A DNA stretch of 64,000 bases, from positions 496,001 to 560,000 of the forward strand of contig DATJED010000023.1 of assembly GCA_035496935.1 (NCBI GenBank), read 5' to 3'. A program made the translations under genes and the position numbers. Source of the DNA: Pseudopedobacter sp035496935. GTDB taxonomy: Bacteria > Bacteroidota > Bacteroidia > Sphingobacteriales > Sphingobacteriaceae. Shown in pieces: positions 43,398-51,768 of the stretch. How positions within the stretch are numbered: the first letter of the stretch is position 1; each line of letters starts with the position of its first letter. The notes under the pieces are model-generated. The model did no database searches. It saw only the letters and a program-made list of their open reading frames with translations, and was not told where the DNA came from.

Positions 43398-45986
43398 TTA
43401 CGCTGAATTTCTGGCGGCATTTACAATTCCGTAGAGCGTTCTAAGAATCAATTTATTATAAATTTTTCTTTGTTCTTCGCTTGTGTTTTTATCTAAACAA
43501 CGAATAATTGCATAACGCTGAATAATCACTAAAGGAAGGGTAATCTTTTCCCTTACCTGAATAGATTGCCTGTCCAGCGGATATTTTTGCATTAAAATTT
43601 CAGTGTTGCTTAAATCTAACAATAATTTTTCGGTTAAAACAAATTCAGCTTTTAATTTTTTCCAGAAGTTGCCAAATGTTTCGTCGGTCTCTAAATAGGC
43701 AGTTAGCCTAAAATCAGCCTTTGTCATTGACATCATACAGTTGTCCATAACCGCTCTAAAATAACCGTTATTGGCATAAAAATCTTTAACTTCTTGCCAC
43801 TTACCTTCCTCTCTTATTTTCGCCAGTGCGGTACCAACGCCATAAAATCCAGGAATGTTTTGTTTCAGTTGACTCCAAGAGGTAACAAAACTAATGGCTC
43901 TTAAATCTTCTAGTTTAAGTTCAGCATCCGAATTTCTTTTCACCGGACGGCTACTGATATTTATCTGCGAAAGCATTTTAAGCGGACTTTGAACTTCTAA
44001 GAATTTCAAAAACAACGGGTCTCGCCTCAGTTCCATAAAAGCATCGTAACTAGTATCGGCTATATTGCTAAAAAGCTCTTTTTCCGGCTCGCCCATGGTA
44101 TCGGTTTCCTTTTTGTTTAATGCAGAGGATATACCGGCATTAATCAGTTGCTCCATATTGTTTCTGGAGCTTTCAAAAGTACCAAAATGAGAGCTGATGG
44201 TTTGGCCTTGTACTGTAACCTGGATTTGCTTATTTGCTACATCCTTACCAAAGGAAGCATAAAATTTATGTGTTTTACCTCCACCTCTTGCCGGTGGGCC
44301 GCCTCTCCCATCAAAGAATGCTAAATCAATTCCGTTCTTTCTTGAAACCGAGGTTAACCTATATTTTGCATAATATAATGACCAGTTGGCCATTAAATAG
44401 CCACCATCTTTTGTACTATCAGAAAAACCTAGCATTACTACTTGACGGGTTTTACGACGTTCTAGATGTTTTTGATAAACCGGGTGGCTGTAAAGAATTT
44501 GCATTACAACGTCCGCGTCTTTTAAATCATCAATGGTTTCAAAAAGAGGCACAAAATCAATATCTAATTCATCCATTTTCCAACCGCTCCATAAAAACAG
44601 TTGCATTAGCTGTAAAATATCGGATGCTTTTTGGCAGTTACTGATGATGAATCTGTGACAGGCCCTTTTTCCTTGATGTTTTTGGATGTCTTTTATGAGT
44701 CTAATAACATCTAGGCTATCTTTGCTCAATTCGGCAAAAGAACCGTAATTCTCTAAGCTTAGCTCATTTAGAGGAATTGCTTTTATCTTTTCTTCTTCAG
44801 ACAAATCCATGTAATTTGCCGGAATTGTGCCTTTTACCGGTGCGGTTTGGATACATTCAGAAAATAAGGTACGCAAAACACGGCTATCCTGCCTGATATC
44901 AAGCGAAGCAAAATGACAACCGAACAATTTAACTTTCCATATCAAATCATCAACAACGCTCGTAAATAAACCATCGTGATAATCTTTTAAAACACGTTTT
45001 ATGTTTCTTAAATTGTCTAATAAATCCTCTTTAACGTTTTTTACGTCGCCGTTGGATTCAAAAGCATTGTCATAAATCAGTTTCTCCAGCACATCCATGT
45101 ACTTTTCAACTCCATTGAAAGTTATGCGACGTTTCATGTTTCTGAAATCTCGATAATAGCATCTGAACAGTGCTTGTCTCAAGAAAAAGGAGACTTTTTT
45201 GGTAGTTTCTGTAGTAACGTAAGGGTTTCCGTCTCTATCACCCCCAGGCCAAAAACCCAGTTCAATTAAACTGTGATTCCCTAAATCCAGTTTAAATACG
45301 TCTTCTAGATTTTTATGAACGTTGGAGGCTGTTTGGTAGAAAATATTTTCTAGATACCAAGTTAAGCTGACGGCTTCATCAACCGGCGTAGGTTTTTCTT
45401 TTTTAAAGAAAGGGGTTTTGCCCAATTGCTTTAATAAAAGATTGATGGCATTAACATCATTTTCTTTGATAGCATCTGTTAAATCCGTCATAATGCCCAA
45501 AATTGGACCCGGATAGAACTGCGTAGGATGCGCTGTTAAAACCAATCTCAATTTAAACTCGGCCAAAGCTTCCTGGATATCTTTGTAAAGACCTTCATCT
45601 TCGGTAGCTTTATTCATCAAAGTATTTAGAGATGTAGCTTCGTCCAAGTCACTTATTTTAGAAAAAGCAGCGTCTTCAACGGCGTCAAAAAGCACAACTT
45701 GTCTTTCAATGTATTGTATAAATCTGAAAAGTAAATCAAATATTTCTTTTTGATCGGTAATTTCAACCTGTTTTGCAAAAAAAGACTCGATAATTTCGTC
45801 AGGTCTTAGGCTTTTTTCTGTTCCTTCTTCGCAATATTTAAAGAAATAAGGCAAAGCCAAACCCGTGTTTTTCACACTGTAGAATGGTAACGTAAGGAAT
45901 AGACTGTTATAAAGTTCGAATTTTGTAGTGACTTCGTTTTTAAAGACTGTTTCTTTTGACCGTAGCGGTGTATTTAGTTTCAACAT
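43398..45986 (-). CDS. ppc: phosphoenolpyruvate carboxylase
   Basis: The 862-aa enzyme contains the PEPC catalytic blocks: LVLTAHPTQFYPGPI with the catalytic His, LGFWPGGDRDGNPYVT, GFSDSTKDGGYLMANW and FFDGRGGPPARGGGKTH. Both catalytic His and Arg loops are present, with Bacteroidota-like substitutions compared with E. coli (TAHPTQ rather than TAHPTE). It fixes bicarbonate onto phosphoenolpyruvate, replenishing oxaloacetate. It is monocistronic, divergent from the tRNA-Ser gene. Confidence 0.95.
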   Translation of the reverse strand: MLKLNTPLRSKETVFKNEVTTKFELYNSLFLTLPFYSVKNTGLALPYFFKYCEEGTEKSLRPDEIIESFFAKQVEITDQKEIFDLLFRFIQYIERQVVLFDAVEDAAFSKISDLDEATSLNTLMNKATEDEGLYKDIQEALAEFKLRLVLTAHPTQFYPGPILGIMTDLTDAIKENDVNAINLLLKQLGKTPFFKKEKPTPVDEAVSLTWYLENIFYQTASNVHKNLEDVFKLDLGNHSLIELGFWPGGDRDGNPYVTTETTKKVSFFLRQALFRCYYRDFRNMKRRITFNGVEKYMDVLEKLIYDNAFESNGDVKNVKEDLLDNLRNIKRVLKDYHDGLFTSVVDDLIWKVKLFGCHFASLDIRQDSRVLRTLFSECIQTAPVKGTIPANYMDLSEEEKIKAIPLNELSLENYGSFAELSKDSLDVIRLIKDIQKHQGKRACHRFIISNCQKASDILQLMQLFLWSGWKMDELDIDFVPLFETIDDLKDADVVMQILYSHPVYQKHLERRKTRQVVMLGFSDSTKDGGYLMANWSLYYAKYRLTSVSRKNGIDLAFFDGRGGPPARGGGKTHKFYASFGKDVANKQIQVTVQGQTISSHFGTFESSRNNMEQLINAGISSALNKKETDTMGEPEKELFSNIADTSYDAFMELRRDPLFLKFLEVQSPLKMLSQINISSRPVKRNSDAELKLEDLRAISFVTSWSQLKQNIPGFYGVGTALAKIREEGKWQEVKDFYANNGYFRAVMDNCMMSMTKADFRLTAYLETDETFGNFWKKLKAEFVLTEKLLLDLSNTEILMQKYPLDRQSIQVREKITLPLVIIQRYAIIRCLDKNTSEEQRKIYNKLILRTLYGIVNAARNSA

Positions 45987-46222
45987 GATGCCTGAAAATT
46001 ACGTTAAACTTTGTTGTTACACAAATAAATGCCGAAAAAATACTAAAAAAGGTTTCTGTCTATTTACGTGTTTTAAGAAGAATATAGCTTGATTTTATAT
46101 AAAAAGAAAAGTTTGAAAGTCTGTTTTTCAGCCAAAAAAGTGACAAAAACATCAAATTATAAAAATTAATATTCTGATGATTAATCGGTTACAGCCGTTA
46201 TTTAGTTTTTTATTAAAATAAA

Positions 46223-46253
46223 TTTGCCATAATGATTCGCTTTTGTACTTTTG
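46223..46253 (+). promoter_or_regulatory. promoter of tRNA-Ser
   Basis: TTTG (46223-46226) and TACTTTTG (46246-46253) are separated by 19 bases, matching the Bacteroidota primary promoter. The tRNA begins 6 bases after the -7 box. Confidence 0.75.
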
Positions 46254-46258
46254 CCCTC

Positions 46259-46346
46259 GGAGAGCTGGCAGAGTGGTCGATTGCGGCAGTCTTGAAAACT
46301 GTTGACTGTAACAGGTCCGGGGGTTCGAATCCCTCGCTCTCCGCCA
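46259..46346 (+). tRNA. tRNA-Ser (anticodon UGA)
   Basis: An 88-base cloverleaf with CCA encoded: acceptor stem GGAGAGC / GCTCTCC, D-arm TGGCAGAGTGGTCGA, anticodon loop CTTGAAA (TGA anticodon), the long variable arm typical of serine tRNA and the T-loop GTTCGAAT. Its last 22 non-CCA bases (46323-46344) are duplicated at 61893-61914. Confidence 0.95.
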
Positions 46347-46402
46347 AAATGAATGTCAAAAAGTATTAAAAGCCTGCAAATCAGATGATTGCAGGCTTTT
46401 TT
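46323..46402. repeat. left attachment-site repeat (tRNA 3' end plus terminator)
   Basis: Bases 46323-46344 (22 bases) and 46365-46402 (38 bases) are identical to 61893-61914 and 61935-61972. The 20-base spacer between the two parts has the same length at both ends but only about 9 of 20 bases agree. Confidence 0.9.
46371..46402 (+). terminator. terminator downstream of tRNA-Ser (left copy)
   Basis: A 9-bp perfect stem (AGCCTGCAA / TTGCAGGCT) is followed by a T-run. It is the island-side copy of the hairpin found at 61941-61972. Confidence 0.85.
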
Positions 46403-46446
46403 ATTTTACAAAAACAGGCAAAATATTCAAAAATTCACAGTATGAA

Positions 46447-46491
46447 GTGGAGTAAATCGAGAGTAAAGTCACTCGAGCAAAAAGACTCCAC
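46447..46491. other. candidate integrase arm-type sites (GTGGAGT)
   Basis: GTGGAGT occurs at 46447-46453 and, inverted, at 46485-46491. A third copy lies at 61824-61830, about 65 bases inside the right attachment repeat. Position between att site and integrase suits arm-type binding, but the motif is short. Confidence 0.35.
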
Positions 46492-46594
46492 CTAAACGAT
46501 GTAAAATTTTGATAATCAACTTGTTCATTCATTAAACATCTTGATTTTGGTTAGCTGTAAAAGTAATTTTGTTTAACTTTTTAAAGCTAAAGTC

Positions 46595-47806
46595 ATGAGT
46601 AATTTAATTCAATTGTATTTCCACCTAAAGGCTTCAAAAAATCACACCGCTGGACCTATCCCTATTTACGCCAGAATATCTCTCAAGGGAAAACGGACAG
46701 AAATTTCATTAAACCGGAAGTGCGAGGCAGAAAGATGGTGCAGAAAATCTGAACGGGTTAGTGGAAATCGCGAAGCGGTAAGAAATCTGAACAAGTTTAT
46801 CGAGCAATTCCAGATCAAAGTTTATGATGCCCAAGAGTTTCTGCAAAGAAATTCAGAGGAAGTCACTGTAGAGGCCGTCCGCGATCATATCTTAGGAAAG
46901 AAAGAATCTGTAAAGACGATTATTGGAGTGTTTGAAGATCATAACAAAAAAATAGAGGCTTTGGTGGGAAAGGAATTTGCTGAAGGAACATTAGAACGTT
47001 ACAGAACCTCACTTAAACACACCAGAGATTTTATCAACTGGAAATACAAGGTCAGCGATCTTGATATCAGGAAAATAGACCACGAGTTTGTAACCGAATA
47101 CGAATTTTACCTTCGTACTGTCCGTAACTGTGCAAATAATTCGGCAGTTAAATACATCAAAAACTTCGGAAAAATTGTGAGGATTTGTTTATCCAACGGC
47201 TGGATTACGATTAACCCGATGGTAAATTACAAAGCCAAGGTAAAGAAAGTGGATCGCGTTTTCTTATCTGCCGATGAGTTAGAAATGCTGGCGACGAAAG
47301 AATTTTCTATCGAGAGAATTGCACAAGTAAGGGATATATTTCTGTTCTCTTGTTATACAGGCTTGGCTTATGTAGATGTTAAAAAATTAAAAGCAAGTGA
47401 AATTGTAAAAGGTGTAGATGGGGAGCTGTGGATTTCCACAAAACGTCAGAAAACTGATATTGCATCAAGGATTCCGCTGTTGCCCCCAGCGCAGAGGGTG
47501 ATAGAGAAATATAAGGATCATCCAAAGTGCTTAGTTGATGACATCTTGCTTCCTGTTTTAAGTAACCAAAAGATGAACGCTTATTTAAAGGAGATAGCCG
47601 ATTTCTGCGGTATACAGAAAGAACTGACTTATCATATCGCTAGGCATACTTTTGCGACGACAGTTACGCTGATGAACAAAGTGCCGATCGAAACAGTTTC
47701 GAAAATGTTGGGGCACACCAGTATAAAAATGACCCAACACTATGCTAAGATATTGGATCTTAAAATTGGCGAGGATATGGCGCATTTGAGGAAGAAATTT
47801 TCTTGA
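46595..47806 (+). CDS. site-specific tyrosine recombinase (island integrase)
   Basis: The 403-aa protein has an N-terminal arm-binding domain (about 1-90), a SAM-like core-binding domain (about 105-205) and a catalytic domain. The C-terminal active-site residues are present: Lys286 (RQKTD), His347-x-x-Arg350 (HIARH), His374 (LGHTS) and nucleophile Tyr383 (QHYAK). The usual first catalytic Arg is replaced: TGLAYVDV has Ala258 where TGLR is expected. Bacteroidota conjugative-transposon integrases such as IntDOT also lack this Arg. Next to tRNA-Ser, it should have inserted the island. No excisionase gene is seen. Confidence 0.93.
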   Translation: MSNLIQLYFHLKASKNHTAGPIPIYARISLKGKRTEISLNRKCEAERWCRKSERVSGNREAVRNLNKFIEQFQIKVYDAQEFLQRNSEEVTVEAVRDHILGKKESVKTIIGVFEDHNKKIEALVGKEFAEGTLERYRTSLKHTRDFINWKYKVSDLDIRKIDHEFVTEYEFYLRTVRNCANNSAVKYIKNFGKIVRICLSNGWITINPMVNYKAKVKKVDRVFLSADELEMLATKEFSIERIAQVRDIFLFSCYTGLAYVDVKKLKASEIVKGVDGELWISTKRQKTDIASRIPLLPPAQRVIEKYKDHPKCLVDDILLPVLSNQKMNAYLKEIADFCGIQKELTYHIARHTFATTVTLMNKVPIETVSKMLGHTSIKMTQHYAKILDLKIGEDMAHLRKKFS

Positions 47807-47841
47807 TGTAAACTTGAGCTTGAGAGGGCAAAACTTAGTTG

Positions 47842-47870
47842 AAAAGGAATGACGAGATGTCGTTCCTTTT
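47842..47870. terminator. terminator between integrase and hipA
   Basis: A 12-bp stem (AAAAGGAATGAC / GTCGTTCCTTTT, one wobble pair) with a 5-base loop separates the convergent integrase and hipA genes. Confidence 0.8.
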
Positions 47871-47884
47871 CTTGTCTTAACTTT

Positions 47885-49132
47885 TTAAAGCTTAAAAGCA
47901 CCTGCCATCAAAATTTGCTCTGCTCTTGATATTCCTATTTCATCAGCAAAAATTTTCCATTTCGTAACTACGCTGTTTAGTTCATCTAAAATGAAGTTCA
48001 TTTCTTTTTCAGACAATTTAAAATACGAGCCCACGCTTTTGGCTAGCTCAAAATCGAGAGCGTTATTTTCTGTATCGATATTTAAAGCAAGACCATTTTT
48101 ATCAATAGACGGGTTGATGTCAAAAGCAGGCGATAACCTCCAACCTGCGCTAGTCAAAATAAATCCGTGATTACGTAAGTGATCATCTGTATTGGATATC
48201 ATGATGTTAAACGCCATTCTCCTCCATAGCTGATGAAGATCTTCGCTTATGTTTGCTCCCGAAAACTGGATAAACTCTGCTATATCTAAGTATGACGGGG
48301 TTTCGTCCCGAATTAAATCTTCATTCTTGCCAGTCATGGTCATTGCAGAAGCAAAGTGAATGCGTTCTTGCCCTTCTCTATCAAAGCGTTTTGTAAAAAA
48401 TGTATCGAATCTACCGGCAATTTTTTCCAGCTTAGAATCCGCCATTTCAATACCAGCTTCCGATGCTAATCGCCAAGCTAAAAACTCCCACGCACCTTTA
48501 TTAATTGTATCATTTTTGGACGGGAATTTAGCAATCCATGGCTGACCATCGTCATCCAGAATATTAGCTTTTGGCCTAGCGCCACCCAAAGAAGAACCTG
48601 GCGCCATTAACATGGTTAACCATTTTTTCACCTCGTCGCTGTCTTCATTAGATTCGATTAAGGAAGCGCCATATTGCAACTCTCTAATATTTGCCCATGG
48701 TGGCGTAGGAGAAATAGCATCATTGTCTAAAAACATTCCGTTGGGATCTGTTTTGAATCTTAAAGCTCCCATACGACTCAAATCGTGTACCCCTAGCAGA
48801 AAATCAATATCGTATAAAACAGGAGCAGTTTTTCCCTGCTGTACTGCATTTATTGAAGCTCTTCTTTTCATCAAAGTTCTTCCCCAATTATCGGGCATGG
48901 AATCTAAGAAAACTCCAAAATTTTCTTTCCCATTTGGATATTGCTGTCCGCTGTACCATGCAATATCCGGATCGAGTAATAGCTGTTCTTCCGAACTTAT
49001 CCAATTTTTATCATAAGCAAAGCTAAAAGCCTTTCTCCCTTTTGCCTGTTGGGCGGATAAAATACCAACACATTTAGGCGAAGGCATTCCTTTCCAATCG
49101 GCGTAAACCCATATATCAGTTTTGTCTGCCAT
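47885..49132 (-). CDS. hipA: HipA-family serine/threonine kinase toxin
   Basis: The 415-aa protein has the HipA_N and HipA_C layout. The phosphate-binding loop MAPGSSLGGARPKAN (Ser180/Ser181) can be the autophosphorylated segment. The catalytic loop is NTDDHLRNHGF (Asp316) and the metal-binding aspartate is in SPAFDINPS (Asp338). HipA toxins phosphorylate glutamyl-tRNA synthetase or related targets and cause dormancy; the target here is unknown. The ATG overlaps the hipB stop by one base (TAATG), so synthesis is coupled to the antitoxin. Confidence 0.92.
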   Translation of the reverse strand: MADKTDIWVYADWKGMPSPKCVGILSAQQAKGRKAFSFAYDKNWISSEEQLLLDPDIAWYSGQQYPNGKENFGVFLDSMPDNWGRTLMKRRASINAVQQGKTAPVLYDIDFLLGVHDLSRMGALRFKTDPNGMFLDNDAISPTPPWANIRELQYGASLIESNEDSDEVKKWLTMLMAPGSSLGGARPKANILDDDGQPWIAKFPSKNDTINKGAWEFLAWRLASEAGIEMADSKLEKIAGRFDTFFTKRFDREGQERIHFASAMTMTGKNEDLIRDETPSYLDIAEFIQFSGANISEDLHQLWRRMAFNIMISNTDDHLRNHGFILTSAGWRLSPAFDINPSIDKNGLALNIDTENNALDFELAKSVGSYFKLSEKEMNFILDELNSVVTKWKIFADEIGISRAEQILMAGAFKL

Positions 49133-49425
49133 TATTTACCAATCATTTCTAAATCCTGCAACTTTCTTCCCATCTCATCATCTGATGCCAATACCAAGAA
49201 ATCGTCCTGCAAGCCCAGCACTCTCAAAACATTAAAATAGGCACCCATGGAAACACTAGGATTACCTTTTTCGATGTGATAAAGAGTCGTACGGTCTATA
49301 TTTGCTCTTTCTGCAACCTGTATAGCGGTTAACTTCCGCCGTTTCCTAGCCAGCTTGATATTCTCGCCCATCTGTTCCAATATTTTCTGAAACTTAGGAA
49401 ACAAAATTTGCTTTTTAGATTTCAT
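49132..49425 (-). CDS. hipB: HipB-type XRE antitoxin
   Basis: The 97-aa protein has a Cro/C1-type helix-turn-helix (about 25-75: LARKRRKLTAIQVAERANIDRTTLYHIEKG). It should neutralise HipA and repress the operon. I take the ATG giving MKSKKQILF; an in-frame TTG 7 codons upstream would run into the operator. A 14-bp inverted repeat begins 4 bases upstream of the start. Confidence 0.9.
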   Translation of the reverse strand: MKSKKQILFPKFQKILEQMGENIKLARKRRKLTAIQVAERANIDRTTLYHIEKGNPSVSMGAYFNVLRVLGLQDDFLVLASDDEMGRKLQDLEMIGK

Positions 49426-49428
49426 AAC

Positions 49429-49475
49429 GTTGTTTATTATCAACAAATATAATTTAAATGATGATAATAAACAAC
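49429..49475 (-). promoter_or_regulatory. hipBA operator (perfect 14-bp inverted repeat)
   Basis: GTTGTTTATTATCA at 49429-49442 is repeated in inverted form at 49462-49475 with 19 bases between. The left arm with its flank also forms GTTG-N8-CAAC (49429-49444), the same N8 geometry as the E. coli HipB operator TATCC-N8-GGATA. It lies immediately before hipB and fits autoregulation. Confidence 0.8.
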
Positions 49476-49528
49476 ATATAGATGATTTTCTACTTTAAGG
49501 GGATTATTATAATTATTATGGACTTGCT

Positions 49529-49568
49529 GTTATTTCTCAATTCGCGAATCGACGAATTGAGAAATAAC
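49529..49568. promoter_or_regulatory. 16-bp inverted repeat upstream of the decayed wHTH gene
   Basis: GTTATTTCTCAATTCG (49529-49544) and its exact reverse complement (49553-49568) flank an 8-base loop. It ends 31 bases before the wHTH start codon. A regulator binding site is most likely; there is no T-run. Confidence 0.6.
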
Positions 49569-49599
49569 CGTCATATTTGAATATGAAATTCATCAAGGG

Positions 49600-50120
49600 A
49601 TGCGCCCACATGACATTGTTGTACTGTTAAAGGGCATCTGTTTAGAGAATAGCTGGATGAATAAAGATTTAGCCTCTGCTCTGTTTATCAGTAACTCCGA
49701 AATTAGCGAATCGCTAAACCGTTCAAAAATAGCGGGACTAATTTTCCACACAAAAAGAAAGTTTTTAGAAATGCACTGCTCAATTTCATTGAAAATGGAC
49801 TTCCGTACGTATTTCCTGCGGAAGCGGGTGCTTTACCAAAAGGCTTCGCAACTGCACATAGCGCACCGATATTGAAGGATTTATTTCCATTCAAAGAAAT
49901 ATATGTATGGCCTTCCGCAGTAGGCAACACAAAAGGGCAAAGTATAAGTCCGCTTTATGCAAACCAAATAAAGGCGGTACAAAAAGACGAAAAATTATAT
50001 GCAATGTTATCTTTATTGGATGCTATCCGTTTGGGACGGCCACGAGAACAGCAAAAAACTTTAGAAATTTTAAAACAATTATTTAAAAATGTCAATGCAC
50101 CGGAACTTAATCCGAATTAG
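49600..50120 (+). pseudogene. frameshifted winged-helix regulator (partner of AbiEii-like nucleotidyltransferase)
   Basis: Two frames join into one protein of about 173 aa. MRPHDIVVLLKGICLENSWM...SNSEISESLNRSKIAGLIF is read in the first frame; the second frame continues ...VFRNALLNFIENGLPYVFPAEAG...FATAHSAPILKDLFPF and VWPSAVGNTKGQSISPLYANQ. One missing A in the A5 run near 49754-49758 explains the shift. The intact form is, as I recall, a wHTH protein family encoded upstream of a nucleotidyltransferase. The 3' end overlaps the downstream remnant by 32 bases. Confidence 0.7.
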
Positions 50121-50220
50121 AGCCGTTAACGAACTCAAAGATCTAGGTCAGGAGTTTGTGTTTGTTAGTGGAGCAACAGTTTAATTATATGCTACGGAAC
50201 CAGCACTAACAGCGGAAAAA
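50089..50220 (+). pseudogene. truncated AbiEii-like nucleotidyltransferase remnant
   Basis: The frame opens with MSMHRNLIRIRAVNELKDLG and reaches FVFVSGATV, which matches the N-terminus of MNT/AbiEii-type nucleotidyltransferases ('FVGGATV'). A TAA follows at 50182-50184; the same frame then continues LYATEPALTAE before similarity ends. The catalytic Asp pair and everything downstream are missing. This is a remnant of a wHTH-nucleotidyltransferase (type-IV-like toxin-antitoxin or defence) module. Confidence 0.55.
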
Positions 50221-50505
50221 AATTATATGTTTTGGTTGAGTTGGCTAGTTTGTAATGATTACAGTCAGCTTGATGAAAATTGATGTTGTTAGGGTCGGAT
50301 TCCAACTAACTCAGGTTAAGCATGAACGATTTTCTTAATGCACTTATTTCTTTTAAATAAATTCTTAATTTTAGTTGAGTTGCATAAAAGAACCATTAAA
50401 AAAAGTTAAATCAACCCTTCATCTTTAAAAGAATTAATATACTTCAGGTGTAATCATCAATACTCTTTGGGCATTAGTATTGTTTTAAGACATACTAATA
50501 TTTTC
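50221..50505. other. gene-free island segment
   Basis: AT-rich DNA without a credible coding frame. A weak hairpin (CAATACT at 50458 / AGTATTG at 50476) lies just past the histidine-kinase stop but has no T-run. Nothing else is recognised. Confidence 0.5.
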
Positions 50506-51768
50506 CTAAAAACCTATCGTAAAGCGATGCAAGCCGTCAGCATAATTATAGGATAAACTTTGTTGGTGTAAAGAAGTTATTTTCGATGATATAGATAGTC
50601 CTAAGCCGTTACCGGTTTTTGCCAGGTCATGTTTAGAAAATCGTCTGAACAACTGCGAAGCATCAAAGGAATGCGGATTTCCGGAATTAATAAACTGCAA
50701 CGATTTCTCATTTAAAACAATCTCAATATTTGAGGCATCTTTAGAATAGCTAATCGCATTAACCAATAAGTTTCTGATCAATTGATTATAAAGAAGTTTA
50801 TTCCCTAATAAAGTTACCTTAGCGTTTATTTTAAACTTGATAGTTATTGATGTCGGTTCACTTAAAAACGAAAGTTCAGAAATGCTTTGCTCCACAAGTT
50901 CGATTACGCTAAACTCCTCGTCAAGCTGATACTGCCCATTATCCATCTTAACCAATAGAAGAAGGTTGATATTAAGCTTCTCCATCCCCGAAAGGGCTTT
51001 GTTCATCTCATCAATCAACAAACTTTGTTCTTCTGAAAGCGTTTCTTGTTGCAGAAACAGCTCTAACTTGCTCTTGATAATCGCTAAAGGAGTCTGCAAT
51101 TCATGAGAGGCATTCTCAGTGAATTCTTTTTGTGCTATATAGGCTTCTCTAGATCTATGGGTCAAATCATTTATAGATGCTGTCAATTCATTAAACTCAG
51201 TAATCTTCAATTTCGTGTCCCAAGCTTTATCGCCTTTATCCAAATCATATATTGTAAGGTAATCCAAGACAGCTCTAAACGGTGTCCATATTTTTTTACT
51301 GATGTAATGATTGATGTAAAGTGAACCAGCGGTAAGAAATATAAGCAAGGTAACCAAGAGGCCTAAAACTGCCTGAATTAAATCATCTTTTTCTATCAGG
51401 GATGATTTGAATGCGATAATGTACTCCCTATTTAGCAGTAATACCTTTTTCTCTAATACCCTATATTGTTCGAACTCATGGTTGGTTTTACTGTATTCTT
51501 CTACAGTATAAGGCTTTTTAGGGCTGATTTTATCGGTTGCAGGAGAAATGACAACGTCCCAATCCAAATCTTTCCATAGAATCAAATCCTCTTCAGAATC
51601 TATATGATTGGTATATTCTGGAAGCAATGTTGCTTGTTGCTCTAAAGACTCGTCAACGGAGTGTATAAATAATTGGTTTAAAACCACGTAGAATATTGGG
51701 ATACTCAGCAATACCAGAATGATTGAAAACGTGAGGGATTTTTGAGCGCTATAATTTAGTAATTTCAT
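50506..51768 (-). CDS. sensor histidine kinase (OmpR-type partner)
   Basis: The 420-aa protein has two membrane segments (about 12-36 and 131-153), a periplasmic sensor loop of about 95 residues with no recognised fold and a linker. HisKA follows (His in TENASHELQTPLAIIKS), then HATPase_c (N-box RNLLVNAISYSK, G-box KTGNGLGLSISSKI). It senses an extracytoplasmic signal. It overlaps its response-regulator gene by 4 bases (ATGA) and closes the pump operon. Confidence 0.92.
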   Translation of the reverse strand: MKLLNYSAQKSLTFSIILVLLSIPIFYVVLNQLFIHSVDESLEQQATLLPEYTNHIDSEEDLILWKDLDWDVVISPATDKISPKKPYTVEEYSKTNHEFEQYRVLEKKVLLLNREYIIAFKSSLIEKDDLIQAVLGLLVTLLIFLTAGSLYINHYISKKIWTPFRAVLDYLTIYDLDKGDKAWDTKLKITEFNELTASINDLTHRSREAYIAQKEFTENASHELQTPLAIIKSKLELFLQQETLSEEQSLLIDEMNKALSGMEKLNINLLLLVKMDNGQYQLDEEFSVIELVEQSISELSFLSEPTSITIKFKINAKVTLLGNKLLYNQLIRNLLVNAISYSKDASNIEIVLNEKSLQFINSGNPHSFDASQLFRRFSKHDLAKTGNGLGLSISSKITSLHQQSLSYNYADGLHRFTIGF

